Shown: positions 33,055 to 43,721 of the stretch, in pieces
How positions within the stretch are numbered: position 1 is the stretch's first letter
How the letters are laid out: each line of letters starts with the position of its first letter
Source: Parasitella parasitica
Lineage: Eukaryota > Mucoromycota > Mucoromycetes > Mucorales > Mucoraceae
Assembly: GCA_025201805.1 (NCBI GenBank)
Contig: MU619258.1
Span: forward strand, 5,631-69,630
Length of the DNA stretch: 64,000 nt
Direction: 5' to 3'
Made by a program: the position numbers and the translations under genes
Notes under the pieces: model-generated
What the model was told of the DNA's origin: nothing
The model's database searches: none
Seen by the model: the letters and a program-made list of their open reading frames with translations, nothing else

Positions 33055-36000
33055 TTATGACAACCCTGTGGGTTTGCTTTGCGAATCGGCAACTTCAGAA
33101 TAGATTTGAAGTGCTCTTAGAATGTGCATAGGATCAAGTTCTACTGCTTCGCCCAGCTTTTCTAAAACGCCAGCAAAATTGCCCATTTTCTTTAGATACA
33201 GAGAAGAGGCAGCATTCTATAGGCAGACATTAGCGTAGTTTGCATCGTCAAAATAGGCCTCCCACATACCTCAATTCGAGTAACAAAATTTTCCATCAAC
33301 ATCACCAATTCCTCATCACATGCAACTTCATGCATACGCTTATTGAATGCTTGTGAATAGTAGGAATTAGCAATTAGGCTACCATCATCTATTTGGGTTA
33401 ATTCTGTAGGCAAGTTCATGCGAGCATAAATGTTGTCGTCTGCAGCGTTCAGCACTACACCAGTGGTGATGGATTCCAGACGAATCGCTAAATTACTCAA
33501 CGACACAACAAGCGCTGGGTCTATTTGTCGGTTGTTGGTATTTCTGGAAGGCGCGAAAGCTGGTTGTTGTAGCACCTGCTCGCTATGAGGCTCAACGGCA
33601 TCATAACCACTTGTATAACTGTCACTGCGCTGCTGAGTTGGTAACTGAGGCGAATTATCCGCAGTTAAACCACCCGTACTGAATGGCGAAGGCTGCTCAG
33701 AGGGATGCTCTGTCAGTGGAGTTGGCGTAGAGATGATGGGTGATGGAGTCGCGAGGATTTCAGTCTTCTCCAGCTCCATGCGACCTGATAACTGCTTGGG
33801 GTACACCAAGCAAAGCATTTCTGGAGTTTCCAGGCCCTTCAAGCGTCTCTCTCCCATCTCAACCACATGGAAACCAAGGCGTTTGATCTGCTGTATATCT
33901 CTACCAAGTGAGTGAGTGGCAATAGCAGCATCAGAAGCCTCTGCTGAGCTTGTCTTGTCGTCTCCAAAGACACCTGGCATCTCTCGAAGAGCAGCAATAA
34001 CGTCCGAAGACACACAGATCTGCCCTCCATCGGCAGCATTGCAGATACGACTTGCTTTGTTCACCACAGGACCAAAGTAATCCATGCGTTTTGTGATTGG
34101 ATTTCGTTCGTATACAGGCGTGCCAAGATGAATACCCATACGAACAGATAATCCACGATAGATAATCTTGTTGTCCTTTTGAATTTCTCTTCCCTCCTCT
34201 GTCTCTAAAATGCCTGCTGGCCAGTCTGCTTCCAAAAGTTGGAGCTGCACAGTAAAACACCAGAGTAGAGCAGCAATCGTATCTTGGAAACAGACCATGA
34301 ATGCATCGCCTTCCGTCTTGACTTCATAGCCTCCAATACTTCGCAACGTGCGTCGCATGACAGCATCGTGAATCTTGATGGCTGATCGCATATCTTCTGG
34401 CTGTGTGTCCCATAAAAGTGTCGAGCTCTTGATATCAGTAAAAACTAGTGCTACCTGATTTGTAGGTGGCGGCACTTCACGATCCAGACGTGCCAGAATA
34501 GTGTCGCTTGGGGATTCGTCTTTGATGCGTCGCTTGTTCTTGGCCATCATACCTGGCGTGCCAATGGGATCATCCATCAACAAAGACGAATCCCCAACGC
34601 CACCCACTCGGCTTGAGCCCAAGTTCATGCCGCGTAAGTTACGGAAGCGCTTATCCCGTTTGTCAAACAGATCGTTCACACCAATAATCATGACCATAAC
34701 ATTGTCATCGGCGCCATAAGTCAATGCAAAATCACGCAGTTTCTGGGCTGCCACCATCAAATCGTCCTTCTCCGTGCGTGCAATGTCAACAGCAGTTTGA
34801 TAAGACATACGGTCCCAGAGCCCGCGAGAAGCCATAATCACAAACTCGTCATTTTCCGCTAAATTGATATTCGAAATAAACGGATTGGCATTCACGACAG
34901 GGATAAGATGATAGTAACCAAAGCTGCGCGAGACATGCAGTTCATCGTTTAAAAGACCAGCATTGGAAACATAGCCGCCAGCAGCTCGAATGCGAGATAT
35001 TTCACTTGGATTTAGGGGAATGTGTTTCTGCGTAATTTCATGTGCCTGGCCATTATTACGAGACAGCACAGCAAGAGCATCGCCCGCATTAGCCACATAC
35101 AGTTTTGTGCCAGAAATATAGCACAGCAGAGCAGAAGCACCCAGGTCTTTGTCTGACGTATCCATAGATCCAAATTCTTTTTCAAGAGCCAAGAATGTGC
35201 GCCTCAAAGCCGATACAATTGTGTCGTCGTTCTTGTTCTTTTCCAGTTCGTTCGACAAGTGGTACGTCAAATTGTCATTCAGGAAGCGAGTCAACCTGCA
35301 ACCTGTCTTGTTGTTCTTGCGTCCGTCAAACAAGCCAAACAAGCATTCGTCGTCTCTGTTCCTAAAGCGAGGCATCACCAAGTCCCAGGTGGCTAAATGA
35401 TCACTGGGGCCTAACCAATCCGCAACACCGTACGCCATGCTGTTGACTTCAGAAGGAGAGGTACGCACACGACGATCATGGAACTCTTCAGGCGTGGATA
35501 CCCCGAGAATAGTAATGTCCATCAGACCCAGCATTCTCAATCTCAGAAGGGCACTAAAGTCAGACAAGTTTTTCTCCTTGGGATTTTGCATTTCTGGGTG
35601 TGTCTTTTTGATCTCAAGACGCTTATTTCCGGACAAGTTGAGGTATTTAAGACCCAAGTTCCAGTTCCTAAAAGCGTGAAACCTCACGGTTAGTGTTGCG
35701 AGAGAATTTTTAACCTGTCATTGTGATAGTTTTTACCAATTCCAATCATAAGGCCAATTCGAGATGTTGTACTTTAGCACATTGTTGCCTACATCCAGCA
35801 CCAGCAGTTTCCGCAACTTACCAATTTCAGCAGGCAGTGTTTGCAGCTTGTTGCCATTGACAGCCAGCACCCTCAAATAGCTTAGTTTCTCAATGTCATC
35901 AGCAGGCAACGAGGCCAGATGGTTGCCGGATAGATACAGCTCGTACAAATGTTGGTGGCAAAGACCTTCTGGCGGGATCTCATAAAGGTCATTAAAGCAG

Positions 36001-37650
36001 AGGTTGAGTGTACGCAGTTCCAAAAATAATGATAATGGAGACCAAATGTCATCTGTGAATCGATTGTCACCTAAATACAGGTTGCGTAATGAAAGCGACA
36101 AGGGAGGCGGATGGTTTCTAGGGCTGGCAAAGAATGAGGGAGGGTTGAAATTTGGGGGCGGGCGAAATCCACTTGAGAGCAGGTTGGCGGGAATGTTGCT
36201 TTCGCCATTGTCTGCTTTGCTGTTGTCGGTATCTTGAGTGGTTTTTGGCTGTGCTGGATTGGCAGAGGCGTTTTCTTTGGGAGCAGGTATAATAGTAGAG
36301 GATGATGTTGATCCAGAACTGATACTAGGTGGGGTATAGGGCTCCGGGAACGATTCTAACAAATTGGATGAGCAATTTAGTGTCTGTAGCGATACACAGA
36401 GCCAGATTTCCTTTGGCAACGACTTCAAGTTATTCTTTTGGACATCCAGTATTTTGAGATCAACTAGGTGAGATATTTCGGATGGCAAGGCCTCCAGATT
36501 GTTGCCTTGCACAGAGAGACGCAGTAGTTTTGTCAATGATCCGATGCTGCTAGGTAGAGTACTAAGTGTGTTGTTGTCTAAAATCAAATGCTCGAGTGAT
36601 GTAGCATTGGTAAACAGATCGTCAGGCAGTGAAGATAATTTACAGTTGGCCAGGTTGAGGTCAGTCAGCAAGCAACGCTGATGTTTCAAGCTTCCGTCTG
36701 GGTTGTACACATGCAACGGATGCAGGTTGAACTGTGTTAAATGATTCTTGGACATGTTGAGCTGTCGTAGTGCCTGAAAGTTGTAATTGACGACACTAAT
36801 AGCATTGTAGTCGACTGAAATAACCTCCAATTTCGGCAGCAAGTACAGCTCGTCCAAATCCGTAATCTGATTCTGTCTTAAATCCAATTCCTGCAACTTT
36901 TCCAGTTTTGAAAAACTAGGCGGTAGTCGACCTGTTAGGCGGTTTGCAGTGGCAAATAGACCGACTAGTTGCGTCAAATTGCAAATTTCGTCGGGAAACA
37001 GAGTGATTTTGTTGAAGCTGATGTCCAAATAGGCCAGGCTTGATATTTGACATATGACCAGGGGGAATTTCGTGAATGAATTATTGGATATAAAGAGGAT
37101 GGTTAAATGCTGGAATGTAGCGAATGAATCTGGGAGCATATCTAGCCGATTATTGTACGCTCGCAAGGTTCTCAATGTCGTCAACTCTTCTAATTTTGCT
37201 GGTTTCAGATCGCGGATATGGTTCCCTGATATATTCAAGTGCTCTAGGGTGGGAATAAATCGAATGGAAGGAGGCACTGCGCAGTAATCGTTGTTTGTGA
37301 GCCACAGTTGTTTGAGATTTTTGCACATTTGCAGAAAGTCCACAGGTATTTCCATCAACAAGTTCTGGGACAAGTCCATCGATGCTATGCGAGCCGCGTA
37401 TTTGTATAGAACAATGGGGATTGTTGTAAGGTTCTTGCCTTGAAGATCGACCCGTCTATAGGCTCCAAATTCCTCTTCCTCTTGAATGGTCTGCGGGATG
37501 TTTGGGCCAAACGAAAATCGGTACAGGTATGAGTTGTCCTCCCGACCCACATCTTCGACTTTATCTTCCTCAGTGTACCCAATCTGCTCCAGCAACGACT
37601 TTTGGATTTGAAGTGGACGCTCGTTCAGCTGCAGAATACGCTCTAAACAG

Positions 37651-37717
<67 letters not shown>

Positions 37718-38876
37718 CACACATATATACAGTCAATTCACATTGCTTTACAAGCCCTCTCGTTCAACTCACCATTATTATGCATAATCAAACTGAGCCT
37801 GTATTTACTGAGATCGTGTAAAAAGAACTTTCCGGCAAGCTTTTGGATTAAATCATGCGTGGTCGCATTGAGTGGTGCAATCAGCGTACCAAACGTGCCG
37901 TCTGGACGAAAGATGCGGATGCAGTAGTTTTTGCTGGGTATATTCCAATTCTCGTGCTCAACAACCGGAAAGTAGTCATTGGCTTCGTTTTTTGAGGAAG
38001 AGATGGCTGGCGTTTGAATTTCATCCAAGGCGTCTTCAGCGGGCTGTACCGCCCAGCTATCTGGCGGTGCCCAATGTTCTGCATTTTCATCCATGCTCTG
38101 TAAAGCTGCTCCTTGCTGCATTCGCATTCATTAGTGTATGCCAAGTAGTGTACGGCCAAATATTTTACCTGCGAAAACGACGCTCTTGGCTTGCTGCTCA
38201 TTCTATAGTCTGCATTGACAATGCCATCCATTGAATTAAAATTTTGATCTACTGCACAGTTGTTAATACCGGACGCTTTGCTTGGTTCGCAAGCAGGAAA
38301 CAACGTACGTTCAAGGCTTTTATCCCGCCTAGACTCTTCTGTCATAAAGTAGATGCTTCCTTCTGATCGCTCTCTCTCTTTTCCTTTCGAGTTACTGCTG
38401 GAGCTGCCAGATTTTTTCCTCTCACCAAGATCGTCTGCAAAGAGCGTGTCGTTTTGACTGTAGCTGTATATGCTATTGTCATAGTCTCTAGATTTCTTTC
38501 GCGACGTCGAGATGGACGCTGCATCGTTTGCGTTTGCAATACTCAGCGAGCTTGCGGACGAAGGGCCAAAAAGCGAGGATCCCATATCAGATCGACCTGT
38601 ATGTCGCAATGTCGCAAGACTGTTAGTAAGCTCGACTCGAGGACGCAGAATGCAGCCCACTCACTCTTCTTTCGCACAAATCTAAACAAATGTCTTTTCT
38701 TGTCTTTGGGCGCTTGCACTTGGAACGGATGAACAGAATCTAGTCGGCAATGATAAAATTAGCTTGTGCCAAATAGTTGCTATAGTGATACAATTACCGT
38801 TGGAATGTCGAGGAAAATCAATCGAATCCGAGACATTGATGCTTGGATTGGTTTTAGTTGGTTTATGCAGAGGCAT
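33055..38876 (-). CDS. cyr1: Adenylate cyclase
   Basis: Seven exons (38876-38798, 38739-38665, 38596-38169, 38115-37773, 37642-35737, 35667-33270, 33216-33055) give about 1796 aa. Order: disordered N-terminus, Ras-association domain (about 250-345; NYCIRIFRPDGTFG, then ERPLQIQKSLLEQ), some twenty leucine-rich repeats (about 380-940, ending NWPYDWNW then NWNLGLKYLNLSGN), a PP2C-like domain (about 1020-1290), and a class III cyclase domain (about 1345-1540; VFTDIKSSTLLW and KTEGDAFMVCF hold the metal Asp residues). A short C-terminal helical region may bind cyclase-associated protein. It makes cAMP downstream of Ras for growth and morphogenesis. The PP2C-like domain has lost metal ligands (DGRKN for DGHGG; MASRGLWD for ACDGLWD). 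Length is a multiple of three. Confidence 0.95.
37654..37713. repeat. (AC)30 microsatellite in a cyclase intron
   Basis: About 30 AC units lie in the 130-nt intron (37643-37772) that splits the Ras-association domain of the adenylate cyclase. On the coding strand it is (GT)n just before the acceptor TGTTTAG. Confidence 0.95.
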
Positions 38877-39316
38877 GCTGAAGAATCTGCTCGCTGTATA
38901 TCGACACGCTGATAGCAAAAAGAAAAGAGAAAAACCTTTTCAAAGGGTAAAAAGGGTGCAAAAGGGAATCAAATATTGCACAGCTTTTAGATGTCCGTTG
39001 TATCACGGGTCATCAGTCGTTGAATCAGATATGATCGTTGGGTTTCTTGACATCTGCTCCTACTGTTTGGCCATGCCAAGTGGAGGCTCTTGCGCAGCCT
39101 TAGTCTACAAGCCAGTTTTGCTAATCAATAGCATCAGCCAAAGCAAAGAGTCCTTGTCGTGTCTTGCTCTCTCGCATCGGGACATTTTCATTACGGTAAA
39201 AAGAAAAACCTCAGGTTCCCTGGTTGCTCCTAATCACAAATCCCTGCAATTTACCAGCACATGGAGCGACATGAACATATCCTGAACATTGAAATCAAAC
39301 TGTGCTGCCACACTGT

Positions 39317-39356
<40 letters not shown>

Positions 39357-39622
39357 ACTGCTGTATCAGCCGATAGCAATCATGCCATCATCGGACGTAT
39401 TCCGTATCGCCACTGGATTTAGCGTCTGTTAGACATTACAAGCATCCAGTATTTACTACCCACGTCATGCAACAATCTTACTCATAGTACAACGCCCATG
39501 GATCCCCTTAATATTTATTGTTTTAGCTGTTTATACAACATATGTCCCCTTATAAATACGCATTTTACGCATTTCCTTCTGTATCACTCTTTTTGCTCTC
39601 CTTTTTTTTTTTTTTTTTTTTT
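38877..39622. promoter_or_regulatory. Divergent cyclase/kinase promoter with CTG repeat
   Basis: No coding sequence is supported here. A (CTG/CTA)n tract spans about 39313-39363. A TATA element (CTTATAAATA, about 39551-39560) faces the kinase gene, followed by a pyrimidine stretch and T21 at the gap edge. This suggests the kinase transcript begins near 39580 and that its ATG lies inside the gap. Confidence 0.5.
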
Positions 39623-39922
39623 NNNNNNNNNNNNNNNNNNNNNNNNNNNNNNNNNNNNNNNNNNNNNNNNNNNNNNNNNNNNNNNNNNNNNNNNNNNNNN
39701 NNNNNNNNNNNNNNNNNNNNNNNNNNNNNNNNNNNNNNNNNNNNNNNNNNNNNNNNNNNNNNNNNNNNNNNNNNNNNNNNNNNNNNNNNNNNNNNNNNNN
39801 NNNNNNNNNNNNNNNNNNNNNNNNNNNNNNNNNNNNNNNNNNNNNNNNNNNNNNNNNNNNNNNNNNNNNNNNNNNNNNNNNNNNNNNNNNNNNNNNNNNN
39901 NNNNNNNNNNNNNNNNNNNNNN
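39623..39922. other. Assembly gap (300 N)
   Basis: Exactly 300 undetermined bases, flanked on the left by T21 and on the right by A46. The round length suggests a scaffold placeholder, so the true distance is unknown. The first coding exon of the kinase is expected inside. Confidence 0.99.
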
Positions 39923-39969
<47 letters not shown>

Positions 39970-39971
<2 letters not shown>

Positions 39972-42054
39972 TATGGATCGTCAGCAATGGTGTACAGCGC
40001 TATTTATCTGCCTCACAACAAAAGAGTGGCCATCAAAGTGATCGATTTAGACATGTTTGAAAGAAACCAAATCGATGAATTAAGAGTAACTACAACGCCA
40101 TACTAAAATAACAAGTCGCGCTATTGACGACGTCTTGAAATAGAGAGAAACAGCCCTGATGGCCCTGTCCAAACATCCACATGTGCTGCGAGTATATGGA
40201 TCATTTGTCCACGGATCAAAGCTGTACATCGTCACTCCTTACATGGCTGTAGGGTCTTGCTTGGATATCATGAAATTGAGTTTCCCGGACGGCATAGACG
40301 AAATTAGCATTGCGACTATCCTCAAGCAAGCGTTGGAAGGACTGGCCTATCTGCACAAGAATGGCCACATTCATCGAGATGTAAAGGCCGGCAATCTGCT
40401 AATGGACCAAGACGGATCAGTTTTACTAGCTGATTTTGGCGTCTCCAGTTCATTGATGGAAACAGGCGAGCGAGGCGTTAGAAAGACCTTTGTAGGCACG
40501 CCTTGTTGGATGGCACCAGAGGTCATGGAGCAGGCGGACTACGACTACAAGGCTGACATTTGGAGCTTTGGCATAACTGCAATCGAGCTGGCTACAGGCC
40601 ATGCTCCGTTTGCCAAGCATCCGCCATTGAAGGTCTTGATGATGACTCTCAACAACGATCCCCCCACTCTATCTCGTGAGACAAACACCAACAAGTTCTC
40701 ACGTACATTCAAAGAGATGATTGATACCTGCATGTGCAAGGACCCTGCTAAAAGGTAAATCACAACACCTAATACGTCCCTCTCACCATGCAGCTCAATC
40801 TTTGACCTAGGCCTTCTGCTGACAAGCTTCTATTACACCCTTTTTTCAAACAAGCAAAAAAGCCAGAGTGGCTTGCTAAAAACCTCATTGCTGATATACC
40901 ACCCATCGAAAGCAGACCCATCAAAAAGTTTCCACAAAAGCAAGTTGCTTCGTCCAGCACGGACGAGTGGGATTTCAACGATGAGGCTGCAGCAGGTGCA
41001 TCCCACCCACAAATACCTGGCTTAAATCCGCCGAAAAGACACATTTCGTTTGGCCATGTTGTGGTCAGAAAACCTTCGTCTTCATCGCAACACCAGGCTT
41101 CGGAATCATGGTCTTACTCTTCGTCCAGCTTTTCTGATAATAATGCACCATCAGTGCCATCACCACCTTCAAACACAAACCACTCTCCTCCGCCCAGAAA
41201 AGGGCGCGCTCTCAGTGACGATTTCCTGATTGAGGCTTCCAGAATTGCCCACAGCAAACACTACAACCATTCGGGAGACGATGCAGCCAAACAGAAAGGT
41301 AGGTTTAATTTGAATCGCGAGAGAGTTAGGCATGGAAGTCTGCACGAAAAAACGCCCTCCGTTACTTTTTCAGAGGAAGGTTGCAAACCCAACGGAAAGC
41401 TGTTGTATCGCACTATCAGCCACGAGGATAACATGAACAGAAAATCTAGATTCAACACACAGCAATCATCTCCTCCTCCGCCTGCTCATTTGCAGGCCTT
41501 GCCTTTATCGCGCAACAACTCAAACGTTTCATCTGGGACTGCAGCTTTGACGAGAGAGAATTCAGCCCATTCAAAGGGAGGCGACATCAGTGAATCAAGA
41601 AAGATCGGTCGATTTGAGTTGACTAACAATAGTGAGACGACATCGAGACAGCATAGTTATATCGAAGGAAACAGAGAGATATCCCCTTATTCAACCGCAC
41701 ATTCCAGTAGCTCTTCTTCCTTGGCAAGAGGTCAGAAATCAATACCGGCAGTCTACAATCAGATAAACGAGCTATTAAGGCAAAATGACTCACAAAAGCA
41801 GCTCTTGTCAGAATTAGTCAGCATGTTTGAATTACCACGAACGACAACAGAGCAGAGCAAAAGCCATCAAGAGCTTGTCTCTACAATCGTAAGTTCTGGT
41901 CAACTGAAGGTCCTCAGCAAACATGACTAACCTTTGCATTTAGGATTCGCTTGAGCACCAACTGCAGTCTTTTCAGAGAGAAAATTTACTGCTACAAAGA
42001 GAGAATGAGACAATGCGCAAGCAAATAGATCAACTCAAGAACCCTTTGTCTTAA
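39970..42054 (+). CDS. STE20/GCK-type Ser/Thr kinase (OSR1/SPAK-like), 5-prime end missing
   Basis: Exons 39970-40085, 40144-40754, 40811-41888 and 41944-42054 are in phase; the first exon is lost in the gap. The visible protein starts within the glycine-rich loop (GYGSSAMVYSA), has the catalytic Lys (RVAIKVIDLDMFERNQ), HRD loop HIHRDVKAGN, DFG as LADFGVSSS, and an activation segment TFVGTPCWMAPEVM, all typical of the germinal-centre VI group. The C-terminal half is disordered and Ser-rich and ends in a coiled coil (EHQLQSFQRENLLLQRE). Relatives relay stress and polarity signals. A conserved OSR1 C-terminal peptide-binding domain is not evident. The acceptor for the first visible exon follows the A46 run. 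Confidence 0.88.
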
Positions 42055-42435
42055 TTTTCGTTTTCATTATCATTATTGTAGTAAAAAATTAAAATATAAT
42101 AAAAAGACACTCAAAAGAGAATCTTTCGATTTGAACAAAAAATTTGGGTAATCTTCCTTTGTGTCCCGCATCCACGGAAATCTTTAGTAAAAGGCGAAAG
42201 ATTTATCCGATATGAGCACAAGACAGAAGTACAAAGAAATGCTCAAGACGCAAGATTTCGTGGCCCTTTTATACTTTTTTTTTTTTTTTTTTTTTTTCCA
42301 TCGAGAGATGCAGGTGGACAGCTTAATTATAGAGTCACTGAAAGAGAAGGTTTAGGAAGTGTGGATGTCCAAAGTTGCCAATAGGATGACGGTACACAGA
42401 CATTGTACAGGCACGTAGCACACCATTACATGACT
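42055..42435. other. Convergent spacer, no gene seen
   Basis: It separates the kinase stop from the stop of the orphan gene on the other strand. It holds AATAAAA near 42099 and a T20 run (about 42278-42297). No ORF is supported. Confidence 0.5.
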
Positions 42436-42957
42436 TTATTTGTCCTTACCAAACAGAAACGATATATAAACTATAGCGTTTTTGAAGCAATGGCAAAAGA
42501 CATTAGGACATTTCATCACATCATGAGCATCTTCTTCAGCTGCTTTCCAAACTAATCCATAACGAGTTTCGAACGTACATTGATCAATGATATCAACCTT
42601 ACGCTCAATAGCTCTGAGCATTTCATGAACAGTGCACAGTGCTCCGAGTTCTATTGCTGATGCTGATAAACGACATGATGGACAACTATTCAATCTGGCC
42701 ATATGCCAGCTTAGTTTATCTAGATTAAATCCCCAATTGCCAATACCTTCGCAGATAAAATAACCTTGAAAGCGTTCTGTCTGGGATGCTGGTATTTCGG
42801 TACATGATAAAACTGGCATGCTCGTTTCTCTTGGAAGACTGTAAATAATGTACGGACGCAGTCTTTGAATATAGTCAGTGACGGATGAAATCGAGTACCA
42901 TTTGAATGTGGGTAAATTTGCTACAGAAGAGCAAGCTTCCCAATTGACATAAACCAT
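42436..42957 (-). CDS. Hypothetical Cys-containing protein
   Basis: An uninterrupted 173-codon frame that I do not recognise. It has CPSC near residue 93, further Cys at CTVHEM and QCTFETRYG, and a C-terminal CPNVFCHC cluster, so it may bind zinc. The composition is balanced, unlike a random AT-rich ORF. A 17-base T-tract on the coding strand lies just before the ATG and a TATATAC element is about 65 bases further up, as in neighbouring real genes. It is divergent from MED22 with about 200 bases between starts. No signal peptide or membrane helix is seen. Confidence 0.55.
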   Translation of the reverse strand: MVYVNWEACSSVANLPTFKWYSISSVTDYIQRLRPYIIYSLPRETSMPVLSCTEIPASQTERFQGYFICEGIGNWGFNLDKLSWHMARLNSCPSCRLSASAIELGALCTVHEMLRAIERKVDIIDQCTFETRYGLVWKAAEEDAHDVMKCPNVFCHCFKNAIVYISFLFGKDK

Positions 42958-43154
42958 TCAAGGAAAAAAAAAAAAAAAAAGATAGAATAAAACGGTTGGT
43001 TCGTTGATGTAATAAACTAATACAGTATATAGCCAAACTACCAACAACTGCAGATCTTGTTATCTGACCGATGTGCAATGTCTTTTGGCCCTAAAAATTC
43101 TGCCTTTTAAAATATTGGCTCTCGTTTTCTTTCTTCTTCATTTTCAAAAGCAAA
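42958..43154. promoter_or_regulatory. Divergent promoter of orphan gene and MED22
   Basis: A 197-base shared upstream region. It contains A17 (42964-42980) next to the orphan gene start and a pyrimidine-rich TTTCTTTCTTCTTC stretch just before the MED22 start. Confidence 0.45.
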
Positions 43155-43638
43155 ATGGCTACATTGCCTCAGTTTAATACAACACAGACTGGACCACGAC
43201 CAGTCTTACTTCAAATAGAAGACCAGTACAATAAAAGAATCGATGATGATGTAGGGAAACTGATCGACTGCTTTACAGATATTGTCAAAGTTGGTGAGGT
43301 AATACTGGCACCCTGAGGCTTGGATTTTCTACTGAATGTGTCTGTAGAATAAAGACAAGGATAAGTTCAAGGTGGCTCAAGAAGGATATCAAATAGAAAG
43401 TCAATCTGCACAAATCGTAAGATCATGCGAGTCTTTGCTTTCGTTGATTGGAGAATTGAAGCAAAATTTACTCTTAAACGACACGAAAACATTGACAACT
43501 TTGCGGCAAACGAGGTCAGAAAGGTTGGTTGAAAACACTACAGCTATTAAAGACCGTATGATGGTCATGAAGAAGGAATTGGCAGAAACAGTGTATGATT
43601 TGGAAGCAGTATTTTATCGATCATTAACAGACGTCTAG
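43155..43638 (+). CDS. med22: Mediator complex subunit 22
   Basis: Two exons (43155-43298, 43348-43638) encode 144 aa. The protein is nearly all helical. It matches the MED22/SURF5 family: an N-terminal INxR-like segment (EDQYNKRIDDDVGKLIDCF), then SQSAQIVRSCESLLSLIGELK, and a C-terminal ALFYRSL-type end (LEAVFYRSL). MED22 pairs with MED11 in the head module of Mediator and links activators to RNA polymerase II. The size suits the family. The intron is 49 nt with GTAATA...TGTAG ends. It converges with the transporter gene 80 bases away. Confidence 0.9.
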
Positions 43639-43721
43639 TTTAATAAACGACTGAATGTTTGCGTTGGATTGTCTATGGGAGTGGGGAGTGGGGAGTGGGG
43701 AATGTACACCACTGTTGTAGG

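Noticed and set aside
37642-37736. Upstream Val-Cys repeat start of the leucine-rich-repeat ORF
   Set aside because: It is translation of the (GT)n intron; the real exon begins at 37642 after an acceptor.
35733-38876. Idea that the leucine-rich-repeat protein and the cyclase are separate genes
   Set aside because: The junction NWPYDWNW to NWNLGLKYLNLSGN is conserved in fungal adenylate cyclases and phases agree.
39498-40106. ORFs running through the N gap
   Set aside because: They depend on undetermined bases and homopolymers, so they say nothing about the real frame.
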